A DNA stretch of 64,000 nucleotides from Glandiceps talaboti (Eukaryota; Hemichordata; Enteropneusta; Spengelidae). The notes under the pieces were generated by a model. It saw only the letters and a program-made list of their open reading frames with translations. It searched no databases and was not told the DNA's origin. The stretch is from NCBI RefSeq assembly GCF_964340395.1, contig NC_135563.1, positions 3,702,422 through 3,766,421 on the forward strand, in the 5' to 3' direction. How positions within the stretch are numbered: the first letter of the stretch is position 1; each line of letters begins with the position of its first letter. The translations under genes were made by a program, and so were the position numbers. Below are positions 37,601 to 51,700 of the stretch, piece after piece.

Positions 37601-39530
37601 ATGCACACATTCACTACAAAATGTGTTTGTAACATTCTCCCCACACATTCTGTGTTCTCGTTTAGTTCATGTTGTTACCCGCATCAAAAACACTCTTGGT
37701 TCTTTTCCCTGGGCTTTCTTGTAAAGAAAAGTACAGAAATTAAAAACAGTCTGATAGATATGTTATGCAACATACATTATTTTTCTCTTTGGCCCTGATT
37801 GAAAGTGCATTAACTTTCATTCAGCCGATTCAAAGATTTAGACCAAGTGACTTTGGTGAAACAAATGAAATTGACAAATGTCAGTCAGTGCGTAACATAT
37901 CTCAGACTGGTTAAGTTCGCAGTTATTGGGATGTTCCTTCTGAACTCACAGTATAGAATAAGTTTCTGCTCTCATATAGAGACTTGTGTTAGTTCTTTCC
38001 CAAACTTCAATTTGGCTGGTTATTTTTGTTTTTTATATTTTTTTTGTTTTCTATCACTATTGAATTTCCTAGCAACTAATCCGTTAACCTTATCACCACT
38101 ACTGGCAAATACATTAGATACATTACAATAAAGCTCAAATTTCTGGCAAAAAATAATTTCATTAATGTCTTTAACATTTAGATTGCACAAAATGTAATTG
38201 GCATGCAGAACGTAAAAATGTACTGACTTTTTTTTTGTCTTTGTCCTAACTCTATCACAGTTTTGAGGAGATAAATTCATAGAAATGAACTGTAAATATT
38301 CAACATGCAGCTCGTCTTTTTCCTCATGTCTAATGTTCAAAAATTTGAGTTTCTGGTGTCTTTCTACTCTATCACGCTCCAAAAGTGACAACAAACATGC
38401 TCACCAGTGTATTATATTAAGACTAAAAAACATTTGTTCACCATAAACAAAAAATTTCTGTTTTGATAATCCGTACATAAATCTTACAATTGATAAACAT
38501 GCAAAATTGGCTCAAAAATCCATTTCACACAAAAAAAATATTGCAGCTCAAAGTTTACATAAGAAGTTTTAGAAACCATTGTTATGAAATATTTCATAGC
38601 ACACTTTATAATGTCTACTACCAATTTTAAAACTGGTAAGTTTGTCATTAACATTAATACAATAGGATTTAAATAACAACTTTTCACCATATATATATTT
38701 TATGGTGCTAGGTTTGAAAATATTCACTACATTGTAGTTGCTTGTTAACATTTATATTCAAACACACAGATGTAGTACTTACGTCTTTGGTATATCAGAT
38801 TAGAAAAAAAAGAAGGACAAGATGGCACTTGACAAAAACACCTATATTGTACTGAGGTTTTTTTCCTATCAAAATTAGGCAGTAAGAGACTGTGTAAATT
38901 TCTAGATTAGTATAGCAAATTTTGTAATTAGCTTATACTCTGAATTTGAACTGAGTAGTTTATTTTTTTTAAATGTAAATTGAGAATCCAGTCTAGGTAT
39001 AGTTTGGAAACTGGTTCACCTCCCTAACACGGTAAATAGGAAAGTCAGGGGAGGGCAAATCACTACACTATATACATGAATGTCTCTGCAGAGAACCCAG
39101 CCATTGTTCTCTGCGAACACCATGTAAACATAACATGCCTTTCTGATTGTCAAAATCAGGCACACACAGAATTCATACAAAAAATTACTGATTTTGTATA
39201 TAGAGATACGATGCAACATGCAGCAAGGAATAGTTCATTCATAGTAAATTAAATCTTGTAGTATAGTCATAGGCAAGAATTTCAAACTGTTCTGCCACAA
39301 AATAATGACATCTCACAAAAAACACTATTTCATTTTGACCAAATACTTACAATCAAATTCTCGTGCATAAAAACAAAGACAACATGCTGGGACCATAGTT
39401 TAGCATCCCTTGAATGCTTTTAAACTATACATAGAATGTAATGAGGAAAAATACTTGGAATATGTATTCTTATAATATTATAGCTTGTAGTCCAAGCTGT
39501 CAACAATATGTGAATTTTGTGTGTGTAAAT
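34650..39530 (-). other. CPEB2/3/4: Probable long CPEB 3' UTR
   Basis: Nothing coding is recognisable in these 4.9 kb. The DNA is very A-rich on the plus strand, meaning U-rich in the CPEB transcript, with many A homopolymers (for example 35730-35760, 35972-36000, 36055-36072). Poly(A) signals in gene orientation (TTTATT on the plus strand) occur at 35722-35727 and 35248-35253. ATAAAA on the plus strand (CPE, UUUUAU, in the transcript) recurs. CPEB family mRNAs commonly have 3' UTRs of several kb. The extent is inferred from composition and signals and has not been demonstrated. Confidence 0.4.
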
Positions 39531-39758
39531 TTAACACCAACGGAATGGCATGGTGCGTGGACGATCAGCCCCTTCCTTGACAAGTGGTTTGTGGAACTCT
39601 CTGCCAGCACGGGAATGGATAGTAGCCCAGCACTGTTCACAGTAATACTGTAGACATGTAACGTTGGCACAGAAGAACGGTGCAAACTTGCCTCCAGAAC
39701 GTGCTCCCTGACACTCATCACACATTTGGTCATCAAGAACATACGGTTTCACTTCAAC
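39531..39758 (-). CDS. CPEB2/3/4: CPEB last coding exon: ZZ zinc domain and stop
   Basis: After acceptor tattttgcag this exon encodes 75 residues, beginning VEVKPYVLDDQMCDEC and ending DRPRTMPFRWC, then TAA at 39533-39531. The zinc ligands expected in the CPEB cross-brace fold are all present, counting from the first residue of the exon: Cys13, Cys16, Cys30, Cys35, Cys40, Cys43, His48 and His56. GREFHKPLVKEG and the final FRW are family hallmarks. The terminal Cys replaces the small residue seen in vertebrates and needs no special explanation. Confidence 0.97.
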   Translation of the reverse strand, partial: VEVKPYVLDDQMCDECQGARSGGKFAPFFCANVTCLQYYCEQCWATIHSRAGREFHKPLVKEGADRPRTMPFRWC

Positions 39759-42700
39759 CTGCAAAATACAAAGATAAGTGTTTAGATGCATTAGCACTGG
39801 ATGACATATGGGTGACAGTTCATTACATTGGAACAAAAATCAACATACATGTAAATCATCACATCACACATTGCCTATTAACCTCAGTTTTCTCTTCCTT
39901 TATTCAACTTTTCAAATAAATTCCATCTGGATTTCATTGTAATACTTCTGTCCATTGTATGGACACTACAAGGACATAGTAATACTGATACATGTACTAT
40001 GAACATATGGAAGGAACTAAATAGCAATTTTCTATGTAAGCTCTTTTCATTGTTAATCATAAAAGATAGTGAGTGTTCATATCCGACTGTGCAGTAAGTG
40101 TCACCATGCAAGCAGTCTGTAAAATACATGGCATTGGGCGCCCTCAAACAATGGCCAACACCTCTCTCTCAATCAATTAACTTATTAAGAGGCAAATTTA
40201 GTTAACAAATTTTGTATGTTTGAGTGAAGTAGCTTAAAATTGATACCTTAAATGTTGTACATAGTATACATTTTTTGTGAGTATCTGTCTGTGCCCACCC
40301 TGTGTGTGTGTGTGTATGCATGTGTGTGTGTGACGTGTATGTATGTATGTATGTATGTATGTATGTATGTATGTATGTATGTATGTATGTATGTATGTAT
40401 TTATTTATTATGTTTGCATGAATGTATGTGAGTGTGGAAGTGTGATAGTGTGTGTATATATGTGATAGTGTGTATGTGTATATGTGATTGAGTGACTACG
40501 TGAGTGGAAGGAGTGTGAAACACAGATGAATGTTTTAACTATATGCTAGAACATCAGTTCCCAAATTGTTTGTGTAAATTACCATTGAAAAGTGTTAACT
40601 TATACAATAACCTAAGTTGAGTAGAGAAATGGAATACAAAGTATACTGACAAGCGTTCTTGCTCATCGCCATATTGTGAGCATTATTAACTTCAATAAAT
40701 CACATATTTTAATAAAATCAGAGTACAAATATCAAGGTTAATGTATAGTGTCATTGTGTTAATGTAACAGTCCATGATGATATCTTGTATTGATAACTAT
40801 TGTTGTCAATGACAGTCATAAGTGTGTACATGGTATATAATGCATGCTACTCCATCTTGAGTAATGCTTCAAACAAACGATTTCTGGCCAATGAAAGCTA
40901 CAACAGTAACTATTTCAAATGGCAGAGTTTGTAGCTGAGGCAACATTGTCAACTCAAATTAGTGAATGTAAAAAAATGTAAGACACAATACATTGTCACT
41001 ACAAGTCACTACATTTTCTACGTTCAGCTCAGGAATATACCAGTGACATAAGGGGCCTTGTCACTACAAGTCACTTCATTTTCTTTGTTCAGTTTAGCAA
41101 TATACCAGTGACATAAGGGGCCTTGTCACTACAAGTCACTAGCTGCAACTGGAACATTTAAAACACAAAAATATTTTGTTAAGTACAATAACGTGCTCAT
41201 AATATTGTACACTGTGAACAGTATTGCATCACCCGTGGATAAATGTATGTTTGTATATGTATACACAAGATAAATAAAAACATTGATTTTTGGATCTGCA
41301 CCTAAAAATCATCACCCTCACTGGTGATCATGATCTCAACCTGTTACTACACTACATGTGGATAATATCGACAACTGATTACAGCATGTACAATGTCTAA
41401 TTATTGGTATTTTAACAATTTTCAGTAAATAGATAGTGGTTGTCTGATCAAAAAATGATATTCCAGTTACAACATGTACAGTTTTAACGTGGCTGGCGAC
41501 AGCTTCAAAACTAAGCTTTCACTCAGTATTTAAACTTGTCACTAGATTACCTATGGATAAAACTGACCACTAATTAACAGCTGTAAGATCTTGTTATACA
41601 TAATTGACCAATTTTTAGTGAATATATCTTTGGTTATTTGATACAAAAAATATCCCAGTTGCAGCTAGTTTACACTTTATAGGTCAAGAGGACTTTTGGT
41701 TGAATGAAGAAAAATATTGTGGAATAATATCATTATACATGTACCTCCTCAAGTATAATTTATCAAATCTCAGGAAAAATAATAACAATTTGCATATTTT
41801 GAGTATTGTGAAACCAGTGATGTAGAAACAGGTCATACTGATGTAGAACAACCAGGATATATACTCCATATTTGCTGTTCAAAGAAAATATCTTGACTTG
41901 ATAATATATGGATATATTAGTATGCTACAAATATAGCCATCAACAAAGACCATAAAGTGATAGACTTCTAGCACCTTTAACATTTGATATTCTACACAGT
42001 AAATACGAATAAAATTTTATTTAATTTTCTACAGATCAAAAATGAGCAAGGATTAAAAATATATGCAGTCTCATTGGGAAATATTACCAGTTTCTTTTGC
42101 CAAATCATTTGAACTCATACCCAACAACATATGGGAAGTTTACATTTGAAGTGGATAGGAGAGATCTAAACAAAATCCTGATGAAAAGATGTTTTCACTG
42201 TTAGGTGAAAAAAAAAAGAGTGAAATGATGTGTGTTGAATTCCATCACTTGAGTTACTTTACTGTTTTTGTAGAAATAATAACCAGCTTTAAGCTATGAT
42301 CAATATGTTTCAAGCTGTTGTCAATGCCATATGTTGAGCATAAATCCATACTCTTGCTAGCATGTTTCTATAGTATCAGGATTGGTTTAACAAAAGACCG
42401 GAAGAGACTTCCATTTTATGAGTACACTGCTGTATCTATTTTGATTGAGCCAATCAACATCCCCTGACAAAGACATTCCATTAAGTTCTCTTACCCACAG
42501 GGTACTTAATGATTGTAATTTGAAAACATCAGTTTCCTCCTGAACTCTTGTCTAGTTGTATCCATCACTTACAACAAACTATGGTTAATCAATAGGAAAA
42601 GGTTATTTTGTAGTTAGTTTCTCTGCATCATTGGGATTGTGGTGTACAAAGCAATGATTTTTGATAGACAGCACAGAAAAAAATATAAAGGTCACTCGAT

Positions 42701-45700
42701 GTAGTTATGCTTTAGTATTCAACAATGAATACAATTTTCTCAACTTGTGGTCTATGATCGAAATGCAGTACATTGAAAATTACAAAAATACAGGCTTTGT
42801 GTAAAATTATTTTCAGTAGGCGTGCTGTCACCAGTGATCAAGTGATCCTATAAAACCATGCCCCAGGGTCTCAGTTCTGTTGTGGATAAACACCCTGCAG
42901 ATAGATTCAATTTTTGAAAATTCCCAGAAGGCATATATTGAAATTTAGAGAAGTCAACGTGCACGAGATTCTGTGGACAGAGATTACTTGTGAAGAAAAG
43001 ATATGCTGACTGTATGTTCTCCATTTTCTGAGTTTAATAAAGAGTTTTAGGCAATATTTTGACTTTTTAAATCATATAATCATAAATTTATTCATGGGCA
43101 ATGCAGATACCTAAATGTCAAGTAATGACATATGTTATCAATTCTGCTGTAAGGTGAATCATCAAAGAAGATTTGTTAACCTGTGTTTAGAATTGATGAC
43201 TTTATTACACTACACACTGAAAGGATTCATGAAATAACTGACATCTCAGTTCAGTTTATGTCTCATGATTTTTTGCAAAACAGCCTGAACTTACTTTTTA
43301 CTTACTGTGACAATATAAATGAAATGACAGATCTCAGTTCAGTTTGTGTATCACAACAATACAGAAAAATACACTGAAGTTCCAGTTATGGAAACATTTA
43401 TGAAATTATTCATTACTAAAGGGAAAGATCTCTATATTATCCATTGCTTGGACATGAAATAATAATAGTGTGTGATGGTAGGGAAGTCAATACCTATTAT
43501 CCTGGCTGTAATTTTGACACTAATCTAAAATTTATTTTTAGTATTTTATGGAATCTATCAAAGATAACTTTGAAAGTGACATGAGCCAAATTAACTTGAG
43601 ACACAAGTTCAACATATATATTATGTAAATTACATAATGTACAGTTTACAGAAAAAGAAATGATAGCCAATTTGGCTCATCATTGGTCAATTCACAAAAC
43701 AAGGTAATCTGCATATGACCACTACATGTCACATTTGTGCCAAATTTGAATTCAATGAAATTAGTATATGGCTGACAAAAGGGTATGGATGGAAAGCAAG
43801 GGATGATGGAACCAGTTTAGTATTGGTATATACTCTGTGTAGACTGTTAAAGCTGTATATTTCATAAATTCATTCTTAATTTAAAAATCATCAATGATTC
43901 ATGATTACGATTAATTCCCCCTCAAAAATATTTTTGACTCTGAGCAAAAACGTTTATGTATTTCAATCTTATATTTAAAACTATTTAGCTGCAAGACACT
44001 GAATACAAGAGAATTATCGAGTGAAGTTAGAAGTTATCACAAATAAATTATTCAACTTCAGAATAAAAGGTATTTGGGTTGAGATCTTTCATTCTTTGTT
44101 GGTAGACGATTTACGTTTAATAGGCCAGATAGTGGAAAGAGGATTTAATGCAAGATATTGTCTAGGTTTGATTTGATATTAAATCTTGATGCCAGAGAGG
44201 CAGATTTCTAAATAAATAATGATAGACTATACTTCCATTATAGTGAACCCAATTAATAGTTACATGTAGGTGTCCATGAATAAAAGACATAGATTTAGGA
44301 GACACAAAATAATGTCATTCTAAGCACAGAATGTTAATTTGAAAACAATACCTTGTAAAAGAGTTAGAGCTACATGTGACTGTGACAAACATGGACATTT
44401 TTTCAGGGACGGTACATTTGTAATATTTACCCTTACTAACAGATTTGATCTTTCTCAACATAGACAACAGAAGGTAAAATATGACCTTTAAAAAACTTAA
44501 TCACATCCACATTTCATCAATTTCAAAGGATGGACCTTAATTAAGTGTCTGATGTCAGACAAGTGCATTCCTTAGCAAATTATTTATTAGTATGCATGAA
44601 AGAACACCTTTAGAAAGTTCAAATTTTGTGTCTCATTTATAAATAAATAAGTAAATAAATCTGCTACAATGAAATTAATAAAACAATGTCGTCACATTCA
44701 AGAAACTAGTGAAGCGAAACAAATTCCTTTTTCCTAATTTACATTTTGATGAGTTAAATAAATTTGATAGTTACACAGACTGATTATTTCCACTCTCTTA
44801 ATAAAACACACATTTTTACAAAATAAATCTCATATTAGAGTTGTCCTGTTTAATTCTATGATTGTCTTGACATCTTGAATCAGACAAAAATCTTTTGGAA
44901 ACGAGTGCAACTGTGGTGTACTTGGGTATTTGCATAAGTGCTTGCAGCATTCTCTGCGGCAGTACTTTGCAAGCACTGGTGCAGAGTACCCACACAGGCA
45001 CTTGCGCAGCATGAGGTTCTGTTATTATTGCATAATCCGAAGTAACAAATTTCCATAAAAATGACACTTTGCAATTCACGCCTTTTCATGCAGAATGAAT
45101 GATCACATCCTCAGTTGCAAATAACCTGCATGCAAGTATGCAATAATGTTTTCAGTATTGCACTGCAGTGTAAATACCACTAATATGCACACACACTGGT
45201 GCAAGTAATCTTTGGTACATATGTAATAATTGTCATTTCTAAGACATCATGACTGTTTAAAGAGTATGATTGTGAATTGAAAGCATCTGATTCAGCAATA
45301 TGTACACACGCACACCCTCATGCACGCACGCACGCACGCGCGTGCACACATACACACACACACGTACACACACACACACAAACAAACACACACAATAGTT
45401 TCTTTTTTTCCTGAACAGACTAAGTGACCCATCAGTTTTAACATATTCCAATGAAAGAGTCACTGTGTCACTATTTGAAAACTCAAAATGTTTGTGATTT
45501 CTATAGGTTTTAGGCACTGCTTAATATATTTTAAACAATTTTTGCACTGTTAGAAATCTCAAACCATGTACATGGGTGAATTAGCAAATGGTTTAACATA
45601 TTAAATGACTGTAAGATACAATTTGTTGTTCAGCCTTATCAAGCTTCTCAACGGTGTGCAGTGGATAGCTGATGGCATGGCATGTCATATCTTACAAACT

Positions 45701-48700
45701 AGGTATCAAATTGATCAATTTGAACTCCTTATCAGTATCACTGACTTTTTAAATAACAACCATCCCCAACATATTTTGTTTTACAGCCTTGAAACAGCAA
45801 CCTTATTGATAAGACACTCCCACTTTCATATGTGCAGTGCTGTTGAGTTGGCGGTAGATTGCTGAGAGACAAGATCACAAAGAGTGGTTGTGGGCCAATT
45901 ATACAGGTAAGTATGGGCGGTACTCAAAAGATTATAAGTGGAAAAGTATCTTCAGTAGAAAGGAGAACTGCTGAAGCCAGTACAATGTTGAAAAAAGTGG
46001 GTGGTAAATGTTTTACCATCTTTTATATCTGTTGGAAATGACTGTGGGTCATCACATCATTTTAACATCTTCTTGCATTCAACACCCACAACACTGAAGG
46101 AAACTTGCAATGTGACATTTACAATGTTCTTCTCCCCCATAAAAAGGGTCTACTTCACTTAGATGAGCAATCATAAAGCAGTTAAAGAGAGCAAACTATA
46201 CTTACTCTCTTGTCAATATCGCCATGTTGTAATTGCACAAAACGAGCACTGATAGCAGCAATGTAGCTTTGCTGGTTGGAGAATGCTACCCGTCCAGCTC
46301 CTTTGGGATATTTCAACTCCGGGTCAGTATCAATGCCAGCATAGCAGACCCCACCATACAGTCTGTCCATTATCATTGCTAATTCAACTGCAATTAAATA
46401 AATGTTATTAGTATCCATACAAATACACGATTGGATAACTTAATAAGTGTACTTCAGTTAAAATGTCATTTCCAATTTTAAGACTTATCGTGATTATTAC
46501 CCTTTCCTCAAGGATAAAGCATGTTGCTGAATAGCAATCAGCAGTATATCATGTTCGATTTCTGACTCATGCTGAGAAAAAAAGTGCAATCACCTCCACA
46601 ATAACACGTCTCTTGGAAGGAGCACCAATACACAATTTCCTAGATTTCTGTGTTTAGACAAAATTCTGAGATGTTAAGGAGTCACTAATTTTCACCTACC
46701 TGCTCTCAATGGTCTGGGTACACCACCTACAAAGATAGTTTTTCTTGGATCTAATGGTTGAGATCCATCCATAACATAATCACTGTCAGCCAAATTCCAT
46801 GGTCGAATTTGTACCTAGGATCAAGAGACAAGATTAAATATGCTTTTGCTTTCTTAGAAATTGTACAATGATAAATCATATATTATATTATATATTACTG
46901 TCGAAATTTGGAGACTTGTGCTTTAGTATTGGAAGGTAATCCATCAAATGTGAGGATGGTAATTACTTCATGGTCCAAAGGCATACATGTCGGGGGGCGG
47001 GGGGGGGGGGGGGGGGGGGGGGGGGCAACAGTTTATTACATACTGTGTAACTGTTTATATGGTAGGGAATATATTTAAATTTTTATAATTATGATTTACA
47101 TAAAATTGTAAAACTCGTAACTTTGATGTGGTGCAACTTATTCTCACAGTCCATAGGCAATATGCAGAGTGTGTATAATAATACAGTAGCATTACATAAA
47201 GAGTTACATACAAAGTATGTGAATTTGGACATGTAATATAAAAGGTAGAACAAATACATCATACAATTTTTGCATATAACAGTAGGGTGACATTGAATAC
47301 AAAAATGCAGTATCCATATAAATTATGATCAATGTCACTATGAAAAAGACTTAATTTTGATAAAAAGGGTGACCCGGCATGTTTTATCAAAACAGCTAAC
47401 TGTCCAAGTCTGAATGTCTGAGAATTCTGACATCACAATTATTCCATCTCAAGTTAGACATCTGAAGGTAGTGGTACAGAAAGAACCAGTAATTATGAGT
47501 TACAAGTATATGTTGACCTCAATATTAGCTGTGTATGTATGTAATCATTTGATATTAGATGGTGTAACTGTTGGCAACCCATACTTGTCTCTGCATGATA
47601 ATGAGACATTTTCCATGGAGAAACTATTTTCATACTGTGATATACATGACTTTTTTGCTACATTAATAGCAAAATTCATATTTATGACATGACACAACTG
47701 TGCTATTGAATTGAGATGAATTCAATATCCAGATTTTTTGACATGTCATGTCAATGTAAAGGCACACTGACTAATACACAACACCTCACATTGTGTAGTA
47801 TGATTTAATAGGATTTATAAAATTGAGTCTTAGCCTGCCAGTGTTGCCTTCCCAATCACAACTTCATTTCCTGACAAACATAGGCTATCCAAGGTGGACA
47901 TTCACCTCGTTAGCTTTAATCTTCAGACGTGGTCTGTGTAAAAAGTTCAATAGGAAATGCACCCAAATCCATCATGAAAAATCCCTAATCAATTTGTGTG
48001 CATCACAAAGGAGCTAAATATGATCACATCCTGCATTTTCTGGATGCACTGCACAGATTGGTCAATCAAGAAACACAAGGTAAAGTGTACTGTTGTAAAT
48101 TTAAGTCCTGGATGGAATATTTAATCTTCACTATCCTTTCTTAATGTGATTAATGTAGGTGAGTTAAGGGGCCTCACTAAGGGAAGGTACTCACAGGTTT
48201 GTCTTTTATTGTTGGGCTTGACACACAAAGATAGAGTTTGTCTCCATCTTTGATGCAGGCATCTATAAGTTCTTGTACAGATCTTTCATCTTGGAAAAGT
48301 AAGAATGCGTAACCTGTAAAAAAATTTAAAACAGATTGATGATTGTAAGTTACACAACACTTGAAATTTTTTTAGATGGGAATAAAAAAAATAATATTTA
48401 AATTGAATAAACAATATTTTGATGATTGTTGTTGTTTACATTGTAATCACCCTTCCATTCCCATATTCAGTGAAGTTTTGTTTGAAACAGTCAATAAGCA
48501 AAAAACCGGTATACCTTTAATATGAAACTAAAGTTTCCGAGTCACATAGTGTACACTAGACATCATTGCATGATCAATGTCCACATTAAATGGATCAAAT
48601 TGTCATTTGTTTCAAAGGTACGATTCTACAGTGACTATTTATTTCACTGTATGACATAATGTGGTTTACTTTGAGGTGCCAAGGCAAGGACAAGTCATTA

Positions 48701-51700
48701 GCATCAGCTGTTTGTACCACCACCTTGGGCCAGAAAAAAAATTGCATATTCATGGCCTACACCTGAGTCTTGTATTTTATATTATATATTTTCTCTCAGC
48801 CTATACTGTTCTGCAACTGCACAGTAGTGGAAATCTTTCCCCTAAACGAGGTCACTTCACAGTGCAGGCAGGAAACAAATACAGACACACCTGTGGCTAA
48901 TGACAATGTTCTATACACAACATTTTACCAATAGAGGGCTTTCCTCATAAATAACACAAGTTGGGCCTCTGGTAGGTGTTCTTTGAATTAATGGTAAACA
49001 GTAAAGATCTTCTGGGTATTTAACATTTCATTCATTTCAAAAGAAAATCATGTTACATTTTCTATGTGGTGAAATACATGTTGAATTTACCACAGGTCAG
49101 TACCACAGGTCAGTTTAAACAGTCTAACATATTCAGCTTTTAGCTATTCCTGTTATATTCAACACATAAACTACATGTAGTAGAACTAATATCCATTTCA
49201 TAGTTTGACATGGAGTCTCTAAGGCATGGTACGGAAGGGAGGCTGTCATTCACATGAGTTGTGTTCATGAAAATTTACCAAGTGACATTAACAAAACAAC
49301 AAACACACACTATACCTTTAGGTGGGAAGTAGGACTTGCTTTCTGCCTTATGAGGCCAATCAACTACAAGACTGCCAAATCGTCGGAAGCTAGCAGTAAT
49401 TTCCTCTGTAAAAAATAACATTACGTCTATTAAAGTCAAACCTTTAAACCTCATTACAAAGGTTTAATACCTGCAGGATAGGGTATAAACTTTTTTTCCT
49501 ACGTTCTCTGAACGTGATTCTTGTTGAAACAGATAAATGTATATGTCATGTTAGCTGTCCAAGAACAAATCAAGAGTGTACAACACTAATTTCTTGTTCC
49601 ACTGACTTGTGGCTACCTGTATACCTAGCTTGTAAGGTTAAAGGCCAATGATTGAATCCCAGGTTTTCACATTACTGCTATATCTTATCAATGGAGCCAT
49701 ACAGATAAAATAGGATCATTCTTTTGTTAATTAGGGTCACCTTTTTCAAGCCACACAACTGTTTTTTCACATCTAAGTTCTAATCCTCATCTCTAGGGGC
49801 TCTTTAACTCTAGCATGCACTCGCTATATTGATTGTTTAATTTTCACAAATTAGTATAATTTGATGCAATATCTGTGTCACATATCAGATATTTACAATC
49901 AATTATACACTGGTAAAGAATGTACCTTGGTGGAAATAAAATTTAGAATCAAATTAATATTTAAGTAAAATATTTTTCTTTGGGAGACTTCACTTGCATA
50001 GATAATATGACTCTTAAGATATGATGTGCTATGCCACCTTATCAGATATCATTTAACAAAGTAGCCTGATTGATTGAATGACACAACATATAATTTTCAG
50101 TCTTAAATAATACACACTTTCTCATCTATGCAGTAACATCAATCCTATCATGTTGAAGAATACAAAATAGAAGTTTGAAATGAGACAGTCTAATAATCAT
50201 TCATACACTGAACAGCACAATTGTAAGTTCCAATTTGACTGGAAAATGACTTAAATGTAAATACAACTCCAGAGGGATACGCTAGCTTTCTCACATCAAT
50301 GGGCCACAGTTTGTCTTGGCTTACTAGACCTGCCATACAAGACTGTATAATCTAATAAACAATTTCTCCATATCGTGTGTATTTTAATTCATTTCAAAGG
50401 GAGGGATGATGTTATAAAGGTAAAATGGTTAAATAATTTCTATTCATCTTTCCTTGAAACTAAAGAAACACTGTACAAAACAATAAACATGCACAATTTT
50501 GCAAATATAGATGCGATCATCTATATTCAAATTAAGCATGGAGAAAGAGTGGGCTGATAGATTGAATGTGGAAGGTTCCACGATTTACAGCAAGGGGAAG
50601 ATTGCATGATTTCCTTTTCAATTACAGAAGCCCTACCAGCTATACATTAAAATCTATGTCAAAGTAATACATTACAAGAGTTTAATTACTTTTAATCTCA
50701 TCACCAAGTTACCTGTGAAAACAGCCATCTAGAGTTGATAGGTATCAAATGGTACTGACCTTTGATTCAGACAACAATCTGTCTTAACGTAGAATGTGCC
50801 TCAAAAATATACTCTTGAAATTTATGCTGTTACTTTATTCAAGAAAATTTAAATTGATTCTCAGTTAAAATGAATAAAACCAATGTCTAGGGTCACTGTA
50901 CACAGTTTTTGAAATAGAGGTCAAAATGACATCAAAATTGAGTTATTTTAGAATCTAATATGGCCACCATATCCAATATGGCCACCAAATACTTTGTTAA
51001 CTCTATCAGAAAATAAAATGTTTTCCTTGAAAACAACCCAATTTCTATGATTGTAAAAAGACCAGGAACAAGCTTTGGTATATGTTATTTCACATTATTT
51101 TTTCAGGTAGAAAAACTTAGTGAAGCTGTTTTATCAAATAAAAATCCAAAATAAATACCAAATTCTCATCCATATGGCCACTTTAAATTAATAAACCTTC
51201 AAATGTAGTTCTGTGTTTTCTCCTTAATTTAATATTACGTTTTAAAACAAGGGTTTGATAGTTTGAAATTCAGTATACTGTATTATCATTTATACTTTAT
51301 AACCTGTATTGACTAAGTGCGAAAACAAATATAAAGGGTGCTGGCAATATAGCTATATTTTATATGTTGTAATTACTCCCACCCCCACCCCCCACCCCCA
51401 TCCAATTCTAATGATACAATAATGAATGAGATTGTCTTTGTGAAAATAATAATAGTAATAATAATAATAATGATAATAATACTATTGCACAAATAAATAT
51501 TGATGTACTATGCAAACAATATAAGTACATGACTGCCATAGGTATGCATCGTCTCCATGGTACCAAAAATACATGTCTAAAAACCATGATTTCAAAGCTA
51601 ATTAATTCAAATATTGTATTGTTTGTTTGCATTTATTAAACAATGATGAATTTGCATACGGTTGACTGCATCAACTATTTTCAGCTATTGACTGACTAAA

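Larger units (their letters stand above)
39759..46205 (-). other. CPEB2/3/4: CPEB intron between the RRM2 exon and the last exon
   Basis: This 6.4-kb intron contains a TATG microsatellite (about 40335-40400), a 65-bp tandem repeat (40994-41140), a dispersed repeat copy (41698-41882), a CA tract near 45340-45395, a repeat shared with 59.9-60.3 kb (about 44920-45215), and a MITE at 45604-45703. No nested gene was recognised. Confidence 0.7.

Noticed and set aside
49620-49690. A second tRNA-like SINE head (GATTGAATCCC as a B box)
   Set aside because: The B box is poor, there is no matching A box or paired stem, and there is no similarity to the 14.5-kb body.
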